From JAKLIN01 sp964419275 (GTDB lineage Archaea > Nanobdellota > Nanobdellia > Pacearchaeales > GW2011-AR1), in assembly GCA_964419275.1 (NCBI GenBank), contig CAYQOY010000001.1:1-64000 (forward strand): a DNA stretch of 64,000 nt, given 5' to 3'. Under the pieces are notes generated by a model, which had not been told where the DNA came from, ran no database searches, and was given only the letters and a program-made list of their open reading frames with translations. The stretch's first letter is position 1. Every line of letters starts with the position of its first letter. Made by a program: the position numbers and the translations under genes. Of the stretch, positions 8,864 to 17,226 are shown piece by piece.

Positions 8864-10205
8864 TCCAGATTAAAGAAACCAAATAAAAAAGATTACTGAC
8901 TATTATCGCAATGCAAACCCCATATACTGCAGCTAATTCTCCTTGAATTAAAAAGGATTTCACAAGAACGTAAGAAAGAATTAAACATAAAAGGGTTGTT
9001 AAGCCCAAACTTAACACAATTGAGCGGGGATTTCCTCGAGCGATCAAAAAGCTGCTGTAAAGGGAAGTTAATGGGCTGATTATAATCATAAAGCTTAGAA
9101 TTCTAAGCAAATTTATAGAAGGCAAATATGTTGCACCATAAAGAATTTGAATTATTTGAGGGGAAAGAATTAAAACAAAAATTGTTGCGAAAGTGGAAAT
9201 TAATACTGTCAGTTTCACAGATTTGCTGAATGTTTTAAATAATTCTTTTCCAGAAAGCTTGCTGAATAAAGGAAACAATGCACTAGAAAAAGTGATTAAA
9301 GGAATAGAAGAACCAACAAAGCCCATTGCAATCTGGTAAAATCCGATAAATTCAGATGAAATGAACCTACCTAAAACAATCATATCTATATAACCTAACA
9401 AAAAGCCTGCAAGACCCATCAAAAACATTTCCCGAATGAATTTGCTCATTTCTTTTTTGTCTTTGTTGGAAATCTTGTAAACTTTTGATTTTTTGAATAG
9501 CAAATTCTTTTTTATAATCAAATAGAAAACTCCAAGTACTAAAATCCAAATAAGAGTCAAGGAAAAAATTATCCAAAAGACTTTGTAGGAAACTTCGAGT
9601 TTACTGATTAAGAAAACGATCGTTAAAGGGGCAATCACAATTCTCATCCCTTGAAAAAGAAGCTCTCTGTAGAAAAGAGTTTTGAAATCATTAAGAGATT
9701 GCAACAAGAGTTGTAAAAATGAAATAATTCCTGTGACAAGCAAATACAAAGAACCTGCAATTAAAGCTAAAAAAATTGGTTTTTGATAGTAACTCTCTGA
9801 AATGAATCTTGCTAATAACAATAAAGCTCCTGAAGAGATTAAAATTCTGATAAATTTTATTTTCCCAAGATAAATCATATACGCTATAGCCTTAGAAGGA
9901 CTTTTTTTAGAATAAGACTTAGATAAAAATCTAACAACAGTTTGATTTATCCCTAAATCTGTAAACGTTGCAAACAAAAGAATTGTTGCTAAAGCTAATG
10001 AGTACAATCCGAACAGCTCGGGAAGTAAAAGTCTAGCTAAGACAATTGTAAATAAAATAGAACCGATTTTAGATACAATATTTGCTGCTAACTGATAAGT
10101 TGAATTTTTTATTGCTAATCCGGTATTTCCAGAAAAATCTCGCTTTTTTATTCTGTTAAAAATTTCTTTTAAGTCTTTTCCCTCTTTTTTCAGAATATTT
10201 TCCAT
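8817..10205 (-). CDS. Polysaccharide flippase, Wzx/MOP superfamily
   Basis: A 462-residue polytopic membrane protein with about 12-14 hydrophobic segments. The opening segment TYQLAANIVSKIGSILFTIV and the following LLPELFGLYSLALATILLF are typical of RfbX/Wzx flippases. Segment 2 ends FTDLGINQTVVRFLSK, also common in the family. A charged cytoplasmic N-terminus of about 30 residues precedes the first span. It should flip a lipid-linked oligosaccharide across the membrane, completing the glycan cluster. It is transcribed toward the glycosyltransferase cluster and overlaps the last GT4 gene. Confidence 0.88.
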   Translation of the reverse strand: MENILKKEGKDLKEIFNRIKKRDFSGNTGLAIKNSTYQLAANIVSKIGSILFTIVLARLLLPELFGLYSLALATILLFATFTDLGINQTVVRFLSKSYSKKSPSKAIAYMIYLGKIKFIRILISSGALLLLARFISESYYQKPIFLALIAGSLYLLVTGIISFLQLLLQSLNDFKTLFYRELLFQGMRIVIAPLTIVFLISKLEVSYKVFWIIFSLTLIWILVLGVFYLIIKKNLLFKKSKVYKISNKDKKEMSKFIREMFLMGLAGFLLGYIDMIVLGRFISSEFIGFYQIAMGFVGSSIPLITFSSALFPLFSKLSGKELFKTFSKSVKLTVLISTFATIFVLILSPQIIQILYGATYLPSINLLRILSFMIIISPLTSLYSSFLIARGNPRSIVLSLGLTTLLCLILSYVLVKSFLIQGELAAVYGVCIAIIVSNLFYLVSLIWINKNSQVSYKSAHKS

Positions 10206-10243
10206 TAACAGATTAAATATTATTTGTTTTTATGCTTTGTGAA

Positions 10244-11773
10244 TTAATCTTTCTTTATTGCTTTAATCAAATCTGCGAAAGCTGGACGAGTTATAACTAC
10301 TCCCAGAGTTATTCCAACTAAGGTTGTGAAAACAAACCCTTTCAATAATCCTGCACCTGCCCACCAAAGAGGAACTAATGATGCGACAGTTGTTAAATAT
10401 GCACCAGTGATAATTGCAAATGCTCGTTTCAATCTCTGTTTAACACTTAAGGTTTCTTTACTTTGTTCACTCGCTTCATCAAGAATAACAATCTGATCAT
10501 CAATACCTGTACCAATTGCAGCCAAGATTCCAGCAATACTAGGCAAGTCCAAATCCCATTTTAAGAAAGCTGCAATTCCTAGGGTGATTATAATTTCTGA
10601 GGTAGCGACAATAATTGGAAGAAGAGCTGCTTTAGAACGGTATCTCAAGAAAACAGTTAATGCAACAAGAACAAGTGCAACAACTCCTGCAATTAAAATA
10701 TACTTAAAGAAACTGTCTCCCAATGTTGGAGAAATTGTGTCTAACTTCACAATTTCAAGTTGGAAAGGAAGGCTTCCTGTAATAAGAATTGTTTGAAGAT
10801 TCTTCATTTGCTCTTTAGCATTATCATAAGCCTGGCTTTCTGTTTCTCCTACTGCAGAACCTTGAATTGAAATCTGAGTTGTTACAACTCCCTTTAATCC
10901 CTCGCTAATAAGCAAACTGTCCATTAATTGATCATCCAAGTATAAGTCTAATGTTTCATTTAGATAAACTCCTGATTGGGTTCTATTTATGTCTAGATTC
11001 TTTGTAATCTCCGCGTGCCTGGTTGCTGCGCCCTGGCTTAAATAAACAGTGAATCTAAACTGACAAACATATCCCCCTTCGATTGCATTACAAGAATAAA
11101 TTCCAGAATCTTGCCCGCTTCTTGCAACATCTGCAACATCTCTTTCTCCACCAATAAAGACAAGTTGTTCTCCAACCTTAGCTTCAAATTTTCCTTGCTG
11201 AGAAACTAAATTCTTTAAATCTCTGGGTGTTGCCCCTGCGATTTCGATTAAAACAAAATAGTTTCCATTTAAGTCATTCACTGGTTTAAGATTCATTTCA
11301 GAAACACCATAAGCGTTAAATCTGTTTCTCATAATGTCTACCAAGTCATTTGCTTCTGTTAGGGTTAAAGAATGATTTTCCGCTTGAATTACTGCTCTTG
11401 AACCCCCTGCTAAATCCAAACCCCATCTTAAGTTAGATTTTGGAACTTCTGAAACAGAGAATTCTAAGGGGTTGTTTGAGAAAACTATGTATTCTGCTTT
11501 TTTAGTTTGAATTATTGTTTTTGTGTCCTCGGAGAGATTTGTTTTTTCTTTAAGAATTTCTAAAAAGTCTTCGACTGTTTGAATTTTGTTTCCGTCAATT
11601 GCTTGAATTACTTCTCCATTTCTTAAACCCTCGTTAAAAACCGTAGAATTTTGAACAACATTGGTAACTAAAACCCCTTTTTGCCCGAAAGTTGGAGTTA
11701 TGAATATTGCGATTAAAGAGAAGATGAATATCACAATCCATAGCCAGACTCTCCAGGTAAATTTAATTTTCAT
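10244..11773 (-). CDS. secD: Protein-export membrane protein SecD
   Basis: A 509-residue SecD. One N-terminal membrane span is followed by an extracytoplasmic region that begins with a PDZ-like segment (VLVTNVVQNSTVFNEGL, then GEVIQAIDG). The diagnostic LRWGLDLAGGSRAVI follows, and five C-terminal spans contain AGILAAIGTGIDDQIVILDE. With SecF it uses the proton motive force to help SecYEG-exported proteins fold and release outside. Archaea lack SecA, so SecDF acts after translocation. It lies six bases downstream of secF in the same operon. Confidence 0.95.
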   Translation of the reverse strand: MKIKFTWRVWLWIVIFIFSLIAIFITPTFGQKGVLVTNVVQNSTVFNEGLRNGEVIQAIDGNKIQTVEDFLEILKEKTNLSEDTKTIIQTKKAEYIVFSNNPLEFSVSEVPKSNLRWGLDLAGGSRAVIQAENHSLTLTEANDLVDIMRNRFNAYGVSEMNLKPVNDLNGNYFVLIEIAGATPRDLKNLVSQQGKFEAKVGEQLVFIGGERDVADVARSGQDSGIYSCNAIEGGYVCQFRFTVYLSQGAATRHAEITKNLDINRTQSGVYLNETLDLYLDDQLMDSLLISEGLKGVVTTQISIQGSAVGETESQAYDNAKEQMKNLQTILITGSLPFQLEIVKLDTISPTLGDSFFKYILIAGVVALVLVALTVFLRYRSKAALLPIIVATSEIIITLGIAAFLKWDLDLPSIAGILAAIGTGIDDQIVILDEASEQSKETLSVKQRLKRAFAIITGAYLTTVASLVPLWWAGAGLLKGFVFTTLVGITLGVVITRPAFADLIKAIKKD

Positions 11774-11779
11774 TTTGAT

Positions 11780-12691
11780 TTATTGGGTTGCTTGAGCTTT
11801 CTTTTCTTTGGAAAGCGCATGCCATTTAGTTATTGAAACATTTGTAAGCCAGGTGTTCATTAAATCAAACAAAAGTCCTAAGCCCATGATTAAAAATATT
11901 TGGTATAACACCGAAGAAAATGGGCCAACAATAAAGAATGCGGCTACAACTGCAAAAAGAGAAGTCCAAGTCATAGTCATTCCTATTTTGAATGAATCGA
12001 AAATTACTCTATTCACAGATTTATTTTTTCTGTTAAGAACTTTATTTGCAAGTAAAATATCTGTATCAACAGAGTAACCAATAAGCATTAAGAAAGCAAC
12101 AATACCTGCACTGGAAATTTCGATTCCTAAAAGATTTATTACAACCAAGGACATTAAAAGATCTGCAAATGCAGAATAAATTACCGCTAGTGAATGAACA
12201 ATGCTCTTGAACTGAAAGAAAACTACAATGGACATTAAAATAAATGCTACAATAATGGCAATTAAAAGTTGCTTGTAAAATCCTTTGCTCAATGTTTCTC
12301 CAGAGAATTCAAAGCTACTATTTTCTGGAGTTAATTCATATCCGAGAAATTCTTCTAAAACTTTTCTTGTTTCAGCTTCTCCGCTTTTTGTTTCAACAAT
12401 GACCGCAAGTTCTTCTTTGGAAATTAAATCAGAAACCTCTCTTACATTCACCCCTTCAAGTTTATTAGATATTGCTTGCTTTAATTCTTCTGAGTTTATT
12501 TTATCGTTGATTGTGACAGAAGTTCCTCCTGTTAATGAAATATCTCTCTTAAATAAAGCATCATTTTTTTCATAAAATTGAACCATATAAACAATTGAGA
12601 AAATCAGCAAAGCTAAAGGAATCAGTAAAAGAAGCTTGTAGCTTTTATCGTGAAACTTTCCAATTTTTTTGTAGGTTTGTTCTAAGTTCAT
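11780..12691 (-). CDS. secF: Protein-export membrane protein SecF
   Basis: A 303-residue SecF with one N-terminal span, the extracytoplasmic DISLTGGTSVTI motif, and five C-terminal spans. The conserved LMLIGYSVDTDILLANKVL is the SecF counterpart of the SecD GTGIDDQIVI motif. It is the first gene of the secF-secD pair, the order usual in archaea, and a tRNA-Gly gene on the same strand lies just upstream of its ATG. Confidence 0.95.
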   Translation of the reverse strand: MNLEQTYKKIGKFHDKSYKLLLLIPLALLIFSIVYMVQFYEKNDALFKRDISLTGGTSVTINDKINSEELKQAISNKLEGVNVREVSDLISKEELAVIVETKSGEAETRKVLEEFLGYELTPENSSFEFSGETLSKGFYKQLLIAIIVAFILMSIVVFFQFKSIVHSLAVIYSAFADLLMSLVVINLLGIEISSAGIVAFLMLIGYSVDTDILLANKVLNRKNKSVNRVIFDSFKIGMTMTWTSLFAVVAAFFIVGPFSSVLYQIFLIMGLGLLFDLMNTWLTNVSITKWHALSKEKKAQATQ

Positions 12692-12700
12692 TTGAAAAAA

Positions 12701-12772
12701 TGCGCAGGCCGGGACTCGAACCCGGGCGATCTGCTTGGAAGGCAGATATACTAACCACTATATTACCTACGC
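12701..12772 (-). tRNA. tRNA-Gly (anticodon TCC)
   Basis: The reverse complement folds into a complete cloverleaf of 72 bases. The acceptor arm GCGTAGG pairs with CCTGCGC (one G-T wobble), the discriminator is A, the anticodon arm is CTGC around loop CTTCCAA or one pair longer, and the T arm is CCGGG with TTCGAGT. CCA is not encoded. It lies nine bases upstream of secF on the same strand. A short frame reading through it on the plus strand is not a gene. Confidence 0.95.
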
Positions 12773-12864
12773 ATGTAAATAGTATAAAATTTCGTATTTT
12801 AAATGTTACTAAAATAAGAAAAATCCAAGAAGTCCTGTAAGAGGATTAGTTTTTAAAATTTTCA

Positions 12865-13197
12865 CTAATTCTTTAACAAATAACAAATTTTATCGATTAT
12901 CTCATTGATTTTCTCTTGTTTTAATGCCCCGATTTTGTATTCTATTAAAGATTTTTCTAGAGAAGCAATTTTGTCTATTCTAACATAACTCTCTCGTTTA
13001 AGGCTTCCTTGTTTAAAGCTTTCTTTTCTTAATGGAACTTCTAAAAGAGTTGCATAAGATTCGCCAGTTATCTGTGCTGCGAGAATATCCTCGCCTTTTA
13101 AAGGTTTTAAAATTAAAACAGGTCTTTTTTTAACTTCTTTAAGATTTGAAAAGGGAAATCTGATTACAACGACATCTCCTTTTACAAGTCCTTCCAT
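12865..13197 (-). CDS. MazF/PemK-family toxin (predicted endoribonuclease)
   Basis: The 110-residue protein starts KGDVVVIRFPFSNLKEVKKR and continues PVLILKP, the conserved core of the PemK/MazF SH3-like barrel, with a central strand SYVRIDKIASLE as in family members. MazF proteins cut mRNA or tRNA and are held inactive by the partner antitoxin. It overlaps the upstream AbrB-type gene by 16 bases, the typical antitoxin-first arrangement. Activity against RNA is inferred from family membership only. Confidence 0.85.
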   Translation of the reverse strand: MEGLVKGDVVVIRFPFSNLKEVKKRPVLILKPLKGEDILAAQITGESYATLLEVPLRKESFKQGSLKRESYVRIDKIASLEKSLIEYKIGALKQEKINEIIDKICYLLKN

Positions 13198-13400
13198 GCT
13201 TCATCCTCTTTTTTATTAAGCCAGGTTTTAGCAAAAGAACTTTCAGACAAAAGAGCGCTTTCCGGAATGGATTTTTTTAAAACTATTTCGTCATCTCTTC
13301 GAATAACAATTAATTTATCTCCTTCAGAAATATCATGACGCATTTCTAAGGGTATGACGACTTGCCCTCTTGAACTCATCTTAGTGGTATCAATTATCAT
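13182..13400 (-). CDS. AbrB/SpoVT-type antitoxin and autoregulator (MazE-like)
   Basis: This 72-residue protein has the swapped-hairpin AbrB domain in its first 45 residues: TTKMSSRGQVVIPLEMR is the DNA-binding segment and DKLIVIRRDDEIVLKK the second strand pair. The remaining 25 residues, rich in Ser, Trp and acidic residues, would wrap the toxin. It precedes and overlaps the MazF-like gene. A 14-bp palindrome sits between its TATA-like box and start codon and is the likely self-binding site. Confidence 0.85.
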   Translation of the reverse strand: MIIDTTKMSSRGQVVIPLEMRHDISEGDKLIVIRRDDEIVLKKSIPESALLSESSFAKTWLNKKEDEAWKDL

Positions 13401-13403
13401 AAA

Positions 13404-13417
13404 TAAGATTAATCTTA
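13404..13417. promoter_or_regulatory. 14-bp palindromic operator upstream of the antitoxin gene
   Basis: TAAGATTAATCTTA is a perfect palindrome starting four bases upstream of the antitoxin ATG (13400, minus strand). An AT-rich box (TTTTAAATAG on the minus strand, around 13421-13431) lies just beyond it. Binding there by the AbrB protein would block transcription, the usual autoregulation of such pairs. Its core AGATTAATCT recurs before the RRM gene at 22781. Confidence 0.55.
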
Positions 13418-13459
13418 CTTCTATTTAAAACTTTTGTTAAATCAAAAATCGTTGAAAAA

Positions 13460-13535
13460 CGCCCCTGACAGGATTCGAACCTGCGACCCCCACATTAGGA
13501 GTGTGGTGCTCTAATCCAGGCTGAGCTACAGGGAC
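13460..13535 (-). tRNA. tRNA-Arg (anticodon CCT)
   Basis: The reverse complement gives a 76-base cloverleaf. The acceptor GTCCCTG pairs with CAGGGGC, the D-arm is GCTC/GAGC, the anticodon stem CCACA/TGTGG surrounds loop CTCCTAA, and the T-arm is GCAGG TTCGAAT CCTGT. The discriminator is G and CCA is not encoded. It is 11 bases downstream of the tRNA-Leu gene and probably shares its transcript. Confidence 0.95.
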
Positions 13536-13546
13536 AATAAATCTGA

Positions 13547-13630
13547 TGCAGGAGAGAGGATTCGAACCTCCGAACTCACTAAGAGACGGGATCTTGAGTC
13601 CCGCGCGTTTGACCACTTCGCTACTCCTGC
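13547..13630 (-). tRNA. tRNA-Leu (anticodon CAA)
   Basis: An 84-base class II tRNA on the minus strand. Acceptor GCAGGAG/CTCCTGC, anticodon stem CGGGA/TCCCG with loop CTCAAGA, a long variable arm, T-arm GAGG TTCGAAT CCTC and discriminator A. A leucine tRNA next to the rpo3/uS11 operon is a common archaeal arrangement. Confidence 0.95.
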
Positions 13631-13721
13631 TTAACAAAAAAACAAGAATTAAACTTGTTTTAAAAGTATCGCTAGTAAGGTATAAAGTATATTTAATTCT
13701 TAGCTGATCCAAATTTAAGAT

Positions 13722-14441
13722 TTATTTAAGTTTTTTAGAAATAGTGTCTAAATCTTTTTGCAATGCATCTACAGACTTCAAGAAAACATCCTTTACATCC
13801 AATTGTCCAACAGATTCAACAGTGATAACCAACTCGTTTTTCGGAGTTATTTCCAATTTTCTGTTTTTTCTTCTGCAAATTTCTTCACAGACGTCAGAAA
13901 CTTCTGTTTTTAAATTATCATAAACAATTATACTTTTACCTTCTTTCTTAACCTCATTATTAGGACAAATCTTTTTGAAGTCATCGTATAAATCTGCATC
14001 CATTTTTATCTCAGAAACATTTCTATAAAACAAAAATCCGGGGGAGAATTTTGAATGCTCAAACCCTTTTCCAAGCTTTGTGTGAGCAACAATTTGTAAT
14101 TCTTGCTCTTCTTCTAAATAAGTTATTGGCAATTTGTCATAAACAACGCCTGTTCCCCCGGAGAATTTCCCGGAGTAAACAAATCCTTCTCCTTTTACTG
14201 AAAGGCTCATATCCATTTCCGCGTTTTTTTCAGTTACAGTCTTGTCCATCTTTAAGGGAATTAAACCAATTCTATGAGCAACTGTTTCGTCGTATAAAGC
14301 TGAATCATTTTTTACAATTTCAACTTCATCGATTGCGAGAATAGGGATGTGATTTATATGCCTTCTTATTGCGTTTGCTAAACTTTCAGACATTTCAGCT
14401 CTAAATGTCATCTGATTTGGTTTTTGTTGGATTATTTGCAT
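13722..14441 (-). CDS. rpo3: DNA-directed RNA polymerase subunit D (Rpo3)
   Basis: A 239-residue archaeal alpha-like subunit. FRAEMSESLANAIRRHINHI is the conserved N-terminal dimerisation helix, and AIDEVEIVKNDSALYDETVA continues the alpha-like domain with HRIGLIPL. The middle insert domain of subunit D is present, but the iron-sulfur cysteines of some archaeal RpoD are sparse here: only C163 (KKICPNNE), C188 (DVCEE) and C192 (EICRR). It forms the Rpo3-Rpo11 assembly platform with Rpo10. It is the last protein gene of the eL21-to-rpo3 operon. Confidence 0.95.
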   Translation of the reverse strand: MQIIQQKPNQMTFRAEMSESLANAIRRHINHIPILAIDEVEIVKNDSALYDETVAHRIGLIPLKMDKTVTEKNAEMDMSLSVKGEGFVYSGKFSGGTGVVYDKLPITYLEEEQELQIVAHTKLGKGFEHSKFSPGFLFYRNVSEIKMDADLYDDFKKICPNNEVKKEGKSIIVYDNLKTEVSDVCEEICRRKNRKLEITPKNELVITVESVGQLDVKDVFLKSVDALQKDLDTISKKLK

Positions 14442-14465
14442 TTTAATATTTAGAATAAAGAGATT

Positions 14466-14960
14466 TTAAACTCTTCTTCCCCTCCTTCCTCCTTTCTTCT
14501 TTGGTCCCCCTCGTGGAATTCTCGTAACATCTAAAATGTTAACTACCTTGAACCCAGAACGTGAAAGACTCTTAATAACTGCATAAGCACCAGGACCTAA
14601 AGATTGGCTATTTGTTTTTGATCTTATTCTAACATAAAGTGATTTTATTCCCAGAGGTGCAATTTCTTCAGCAACTCTTTTTGCGATGAACATAGCAATT
14701 GTTGGATTTGCCTTAAGTCTATCGTGCTTGGTTGCCATTCCTCCGGTAACTTTGGAAAGTGTTTTTCCAGACATGTCTGTAACATGGACAATAGTATTAT
14801 TGAAAGAAGTATAAATGTGGACAATTGCTTCTAATTCTGGACCTTTCTTTTTTTCAGATTTTCCTTCTTGATCTTCAGATTCATCCTCTCCCATTTGTTC
14901 TCTTATTTTAAGCTCTCCTCCACTCATTTCAGATGTTACTTCTTCAATTTTTCTTTTCAT
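14466..14960 (-). CDS. rps11: Small ribosomal subunit protein uS11
   Basis: The uS11 core runs from about residue 42 to the C-terminus: VHIYTSFNNTIVHVTDMSG, GGMATKHDR and the basic tail RIPRGGPKKKGGRRGRRV are all conserved. The first 40 residues form an acidic and lysine-rich extension longer than in most archaea. The product sits on the platform of the 30S subunit near the 3' end of 16S rRNA. Its start codon overlaps the uS4 stop by four bases (ATGA-type coupling). Confidence 0.96.
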   Translation of the reverse strand: MKRKIEEVTSEMSGGELKIREQMGEDESEDQEGKSEKKKGPELEAIVHIYTSFNNTIVHVTDMSGKTLSKVTGGMATKHDRLKANPTIAMFIAKRVAEEIAPLGIKSLYVRIRSKTNSQSLGPGAYAVIKSLSRSGFKVVNILDVTRIPRGGPKKKGGRRGRRV

Positions 14961-15475
14961 TCTTTTGCTTCCTCTGCTGATTCTTCAGATTTTTCTTCAG
15001 CTGGCTTTTCTAATTTAATTGTTTTTTTAGTTTTTTGTTTTAATTTGATTTTGTTTTCAAACTCAACTGGAACAATATAAGAAGGGCTGTCTGTAACATT
15101 TGCATTTACTATTATTTTTCTGTGGGTAATTGCTTGTCTTGCTGCTTTCATTGTTGGTAAGATCTTCTTTGCAACAACAATTGATTGAAGTCTTCTTTGC
15201 AAGTAATCTTCTTTGGTTAAAGAAAGAACATCTGCTATAGACTTAACATTGAATCCTATCTTCTTAAGTCTAGCGAAAAATGCTTGCTGTTCTTCTTGAC
15301 TCGCAGTGATAAGGTTTTTTGCCTTCTTTCTGATTAATTTAACTTTAGCATCAGCTTTCCAAATTTCAGTTTTGCTTTTTAATCCGAATTTCTCGATTAT
15401 TATTGCTTCTTCGTCTATTCTTGCTTTATCAAAAGGTCTTTTTGGTCGTGAATAAAGTTTATGTTTTCTTTTCAT
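14957..15475 (-). CDS. rps4: Small ribosomal subunit protein uS4
   Basis: A 172-residue uS4. RPKRPFDKARIDEEAIIIEKFGL is the archaeal/eukaryotic N-terminal motif (shown here only as RPKRPFDKAR), and the S4 RNA-binding domain covers LQRRLQSIVV through AITHRKIIVNANV. An Ala/Glu/Lys tail of about 35 residues follows the domain. It is a primary 16S rRNA binder, lies five bases downstream of uS13 and overlaps uS11. Confidence 0.95.
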   Translation of the reverse strand: MKRKHKLYSRPKRPFDKARIDEEAIIIEKFGLKSKTEIWKADAKVKLIRKKAKNLITASQEEQQAFFARLKKIGFNVKSIADVLSLTKEDYLQRRLQSIVVAKKILPTMKAARQAITHRKIIVNANVTDSPSYIVPVEFENKIKLKQKTKKTIKLEKPAEEKSEESAEEAKE

Positions 15476-15480
15476 TTTAT

Positions 15481-16008
15481 TTATTTAGCAGCTGTTTTCT
15501 TTTTAATTCCAACACCCTTGCTTCTGTTTCTTCTGAAATGACTCTTTGTTCTTTGTCCCCTTACTGGAAGATTCAAGTAGTGTCTTAACCCTTTGTAACT
15601 TCTAATTTGTTTTAATCTTTTAATATCAAACTCTTTTTTTAATTCTAAGTCTGTTCCGACAAGATGCTCATCGTCTCCTGTTTCCCTGTCTTTTCTTCGG
15701 TTTAATAAGAATTTAGAAAAAGTGGGTTTTTTGATGAAATCTGAAATTTTTTTTATGTCTACTTCATTTAATGCTCCAACTTTTGTTTTTTTGCTTATCC
15801 TTAAAGAAACGCAAACGGCATTAGCAACACTCCAGGAAATTCCTTTTATTTTAGTAAGAGCTGGATAAATTGCCATATTTGCATCTACATCTGTTCCAAG
15901 AATTCTAACCATTCTGCCCAAATGTTCTTGTTGCTTAGCTAGCATAGGGTTCATTTTAGGCTTTTGTGCTTCTTTCGTCGCTGTTTCTTGTTTTTCTTTT
16001 GCTTCCAT
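15481..16008 (-). CDS. rps13: Small ribosomal subunit protein uS13
   Basis: A 175-residue archaeal uS13. RILGTDVDANMAIYPALTKI opens the helix-two-turns-helix core, ISWSVANAVC follows, and IRSYKGLRHYLNLPVRGQRT is the conserved C-terminal rRNA-contacting motif. A 30-residue charged N-terminal extension precedes it. The protein sits in the 30S head and contacts P-site tRNA. It heads the uS13-uS4-uS11-rpo3 part of the operon. Confidence 0.96.
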   Translation of the reverse strand: MEAKEKQETATKEAQKPKMNPMLAKQQEHLGRMVRILGTDVDANMAIYPALTKIKGISWSVANAVCVSLRISKKTKVGALNEVDIKKISDFIKKPTFSKFLLNRRKDRETGDDEHLVGTDLELKKEFDIKRLKQIRSYKGLRHYLNLPVRGQRTKSHFRRNRSKGVGIKKKTAAK

Positions 16009-16017
16009 TGTATTTTT

Positions 16018-16554
16018 TTAATGAACGAACAAATTATATCTTTCCAAATCTACTAGCTCTTTAAAAATCCTTCTCTCAATAGCTTTTTGTGGGTCTGGAA
16101 GGTTTGGAACCCTTTTTCGGATATCTTCAAAAGATTTGAAAGGTTCTTCTTCTCTTTGTTTAATTATTTCTTGCATATGCTTTTTTCCTAGTCCTGGCAA
16201 AAATTCTAGTTGGTGAACTCTTTTGTTTATTGCATCTGATTTATTGTAAAATTCAACAAATTCTGCTTCTCTTTCTCCAACAATTCTTTTAATGAACTCT
16301 TCTAGTTGAGCTTTTCCTGCTTCGGTTAATTTGTCTCTTGCAAGTCTTCCAGAGATATAATAAACCTTGTCTCTTTTTCCTTCTCCGATATAAACTTTTT
16401 CTCCGATTTCAAAACTAGAACCTCTTCTAGGAACTAATTCCAATAGGGTAAGATTCTTTTCTCCGATAGCTTGTACTATGGGAATCATTTTTCTTTCCAA
16501 AGGGTATCCGTTTGGTAAATATTCTAGTACAATTGCATATTCTTCTTTTTCCAT
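16018..16554 (-). CDS. DUF655 protein (OB fold plus helix-hairpin-helix, predicted RNA binding)
   Basis: The 178-residue protein begins AIVLEYLPNGYPLERK, the hallmark of DUF655, followed by an OB-like strand set (GEKVYIGEGKRDKVYYISGR) and a C-terminal helix-hairpin-helix around LEFLPGLGKKHMQEIIKQR. DUF655 genes are placed beside eL21 and rpo4 in most archaea, and a role in rRNA processing has been suggested from that conservation. In many archaea ksgA follows; here uS13 follows directly instead. Spacing to rpo4 is five bases. Confidence 0.88.
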   Translation of the reverse strand: MEKEEYAIVLEYLPNGYPLERKMIPIVQAIGEKNLTLLELVPRRGSSFEIGEKVYIGEGKRDKVYYISGRLARDKLTEAGKAQLEEFIKRIVGEREAEFVEFYNKSDAINKRVHQLEFLPGLGKKHMQEIIKQREEEPFKSFEDIRKRVPNLPDPQKAIERRIFKELVDLERYNLFVH

Positions 16555-16559
16555 GTTCT

Positions 16560-16862
16560 TTACCTGTAATGTTTAACTATATCCAATATTTTTTGGATTT
16601 CATCTTCATCTAATCTTACGTCGATAAAGATTTTGTTTAAGTCTTCTGCATTTTCCGGCAAAAGATCTATAACTTTAGAGATATGCTCGGATTTTATTTT
16701 TAACAGATTTAGGTCTTGGAGTTTCGCTCTAAGCTCTTTAGCTTTTTTTGAGTCTATCTGAACAAACTTGTTTATGAAGCCGACTAACTCACTAGCACTA
16801 TCATTACCTTTAAGGTACTCTTCTGCTTCAGCCATACTTAATGATTCTCTATTTCTTATCAT
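16560..16862 (-). CDS. rpo4: DNA-directed RNA polymerase subunit F (Rpo4)
   Basis: A 100-residue Rpb4/RpoF-like protein: LSMAEAEEYLK in the N-terminal strand-helix and an HRDC-like helical C-terminus ending with the conserved DEIQKILDIVKHYR. It forms the stalk of RNA polymerase with Rpo7, which helps open-complex formation and grips the transcript. It overlaps eL21 by four bases and precedes DUF655, the conserved archaeal order. Confidence 0.9.
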   Translation of the reverse strand: MIRNRESLSMAEAEEYLKGNDSASELVGFINKFVQIDSKKAKELRAKLQDLNLLKIKSEHISKVIDLLPENAEDLNKIFIDVRLDEDEIQKILDIVKHYR

Positions 16863-17155
16863 TTTGTTGTTTTTGGTTTCTTGTCAACTTTTGTTGTTTT
16901 TATTTGTTTTATTTTTTTCAGATGGACTGGATCAATTAAAAACTGTTTTTTTTCGTTTTGATCTTTTAATCCAAGAACATAAAATTTTCCTCGTTTCCCT
17001 TCGATGATTCCTGTTTTTCCTTGAAGTCTTAATGGAAATTTAGAATCTATTGTTGGTTCCTTAACTACTGCGGCGCTATCTCCAACTTCAAATTCTTGAA
17101 AGTGCTTGCTAAGCCCCGGCTTTCCACGACTTATTACTCGATTCATCTTTCCCAT
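16859..17155 (-). CDS. rpl21e: Large ribosomal subunit protein eL21
   Basis: A 98-residue archaeal eL21. The SH3-like core has GKPGLSKHFQEFEVGDSAAV and a later GKTGIIEGKRGKFYVLGLKD, both conserved in the family. The C-terminus is a Lys/Thr tail. It is the first gene of the long minus-strand operon ending at rpo3. Eukaryotic/archaeal-only ribosomal protein. Confidence 0.95.
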   Translation of the reverse strand: MGKMNRVISRGKPGLSKHFQEFEVGDSAAVVKEPTIDSKFPLRLQGKTGIIEGKRGKFYVLGLKDQNEKKQFLIDPVHLKKIKQIKTTKVDKKPKTTK

Positions 17156-17226
17156 GTTTTAAACAAATAGACTTCATTTAAAAAGCTTCGCATGCTAAGT
17201 ACATGCTAGAATTCTTAATTCTGCGA

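Noticed and set aside
12595..12840. Open frame on the plus strand reading across the tRNA-Gly gene
   Set aside because: Its sequence is the antisense of secF and of the tRNA; the peptide RRPGLEPG is the well-known translation of a tRNA T-arm.
12865..13400. Toxin-antitoxin pair as a mark of a mobile island
   Set aside because: It lies among tRNA and ribosomal genes with no integrase, direct repeats or change in composition that I can see around it.
13437..13712. 91-residue open frame on the minus strand over two tRNA genes
   Set aside because: It is a translation of the tRNA-Leu and tRNA-Arg genes, not a protein.
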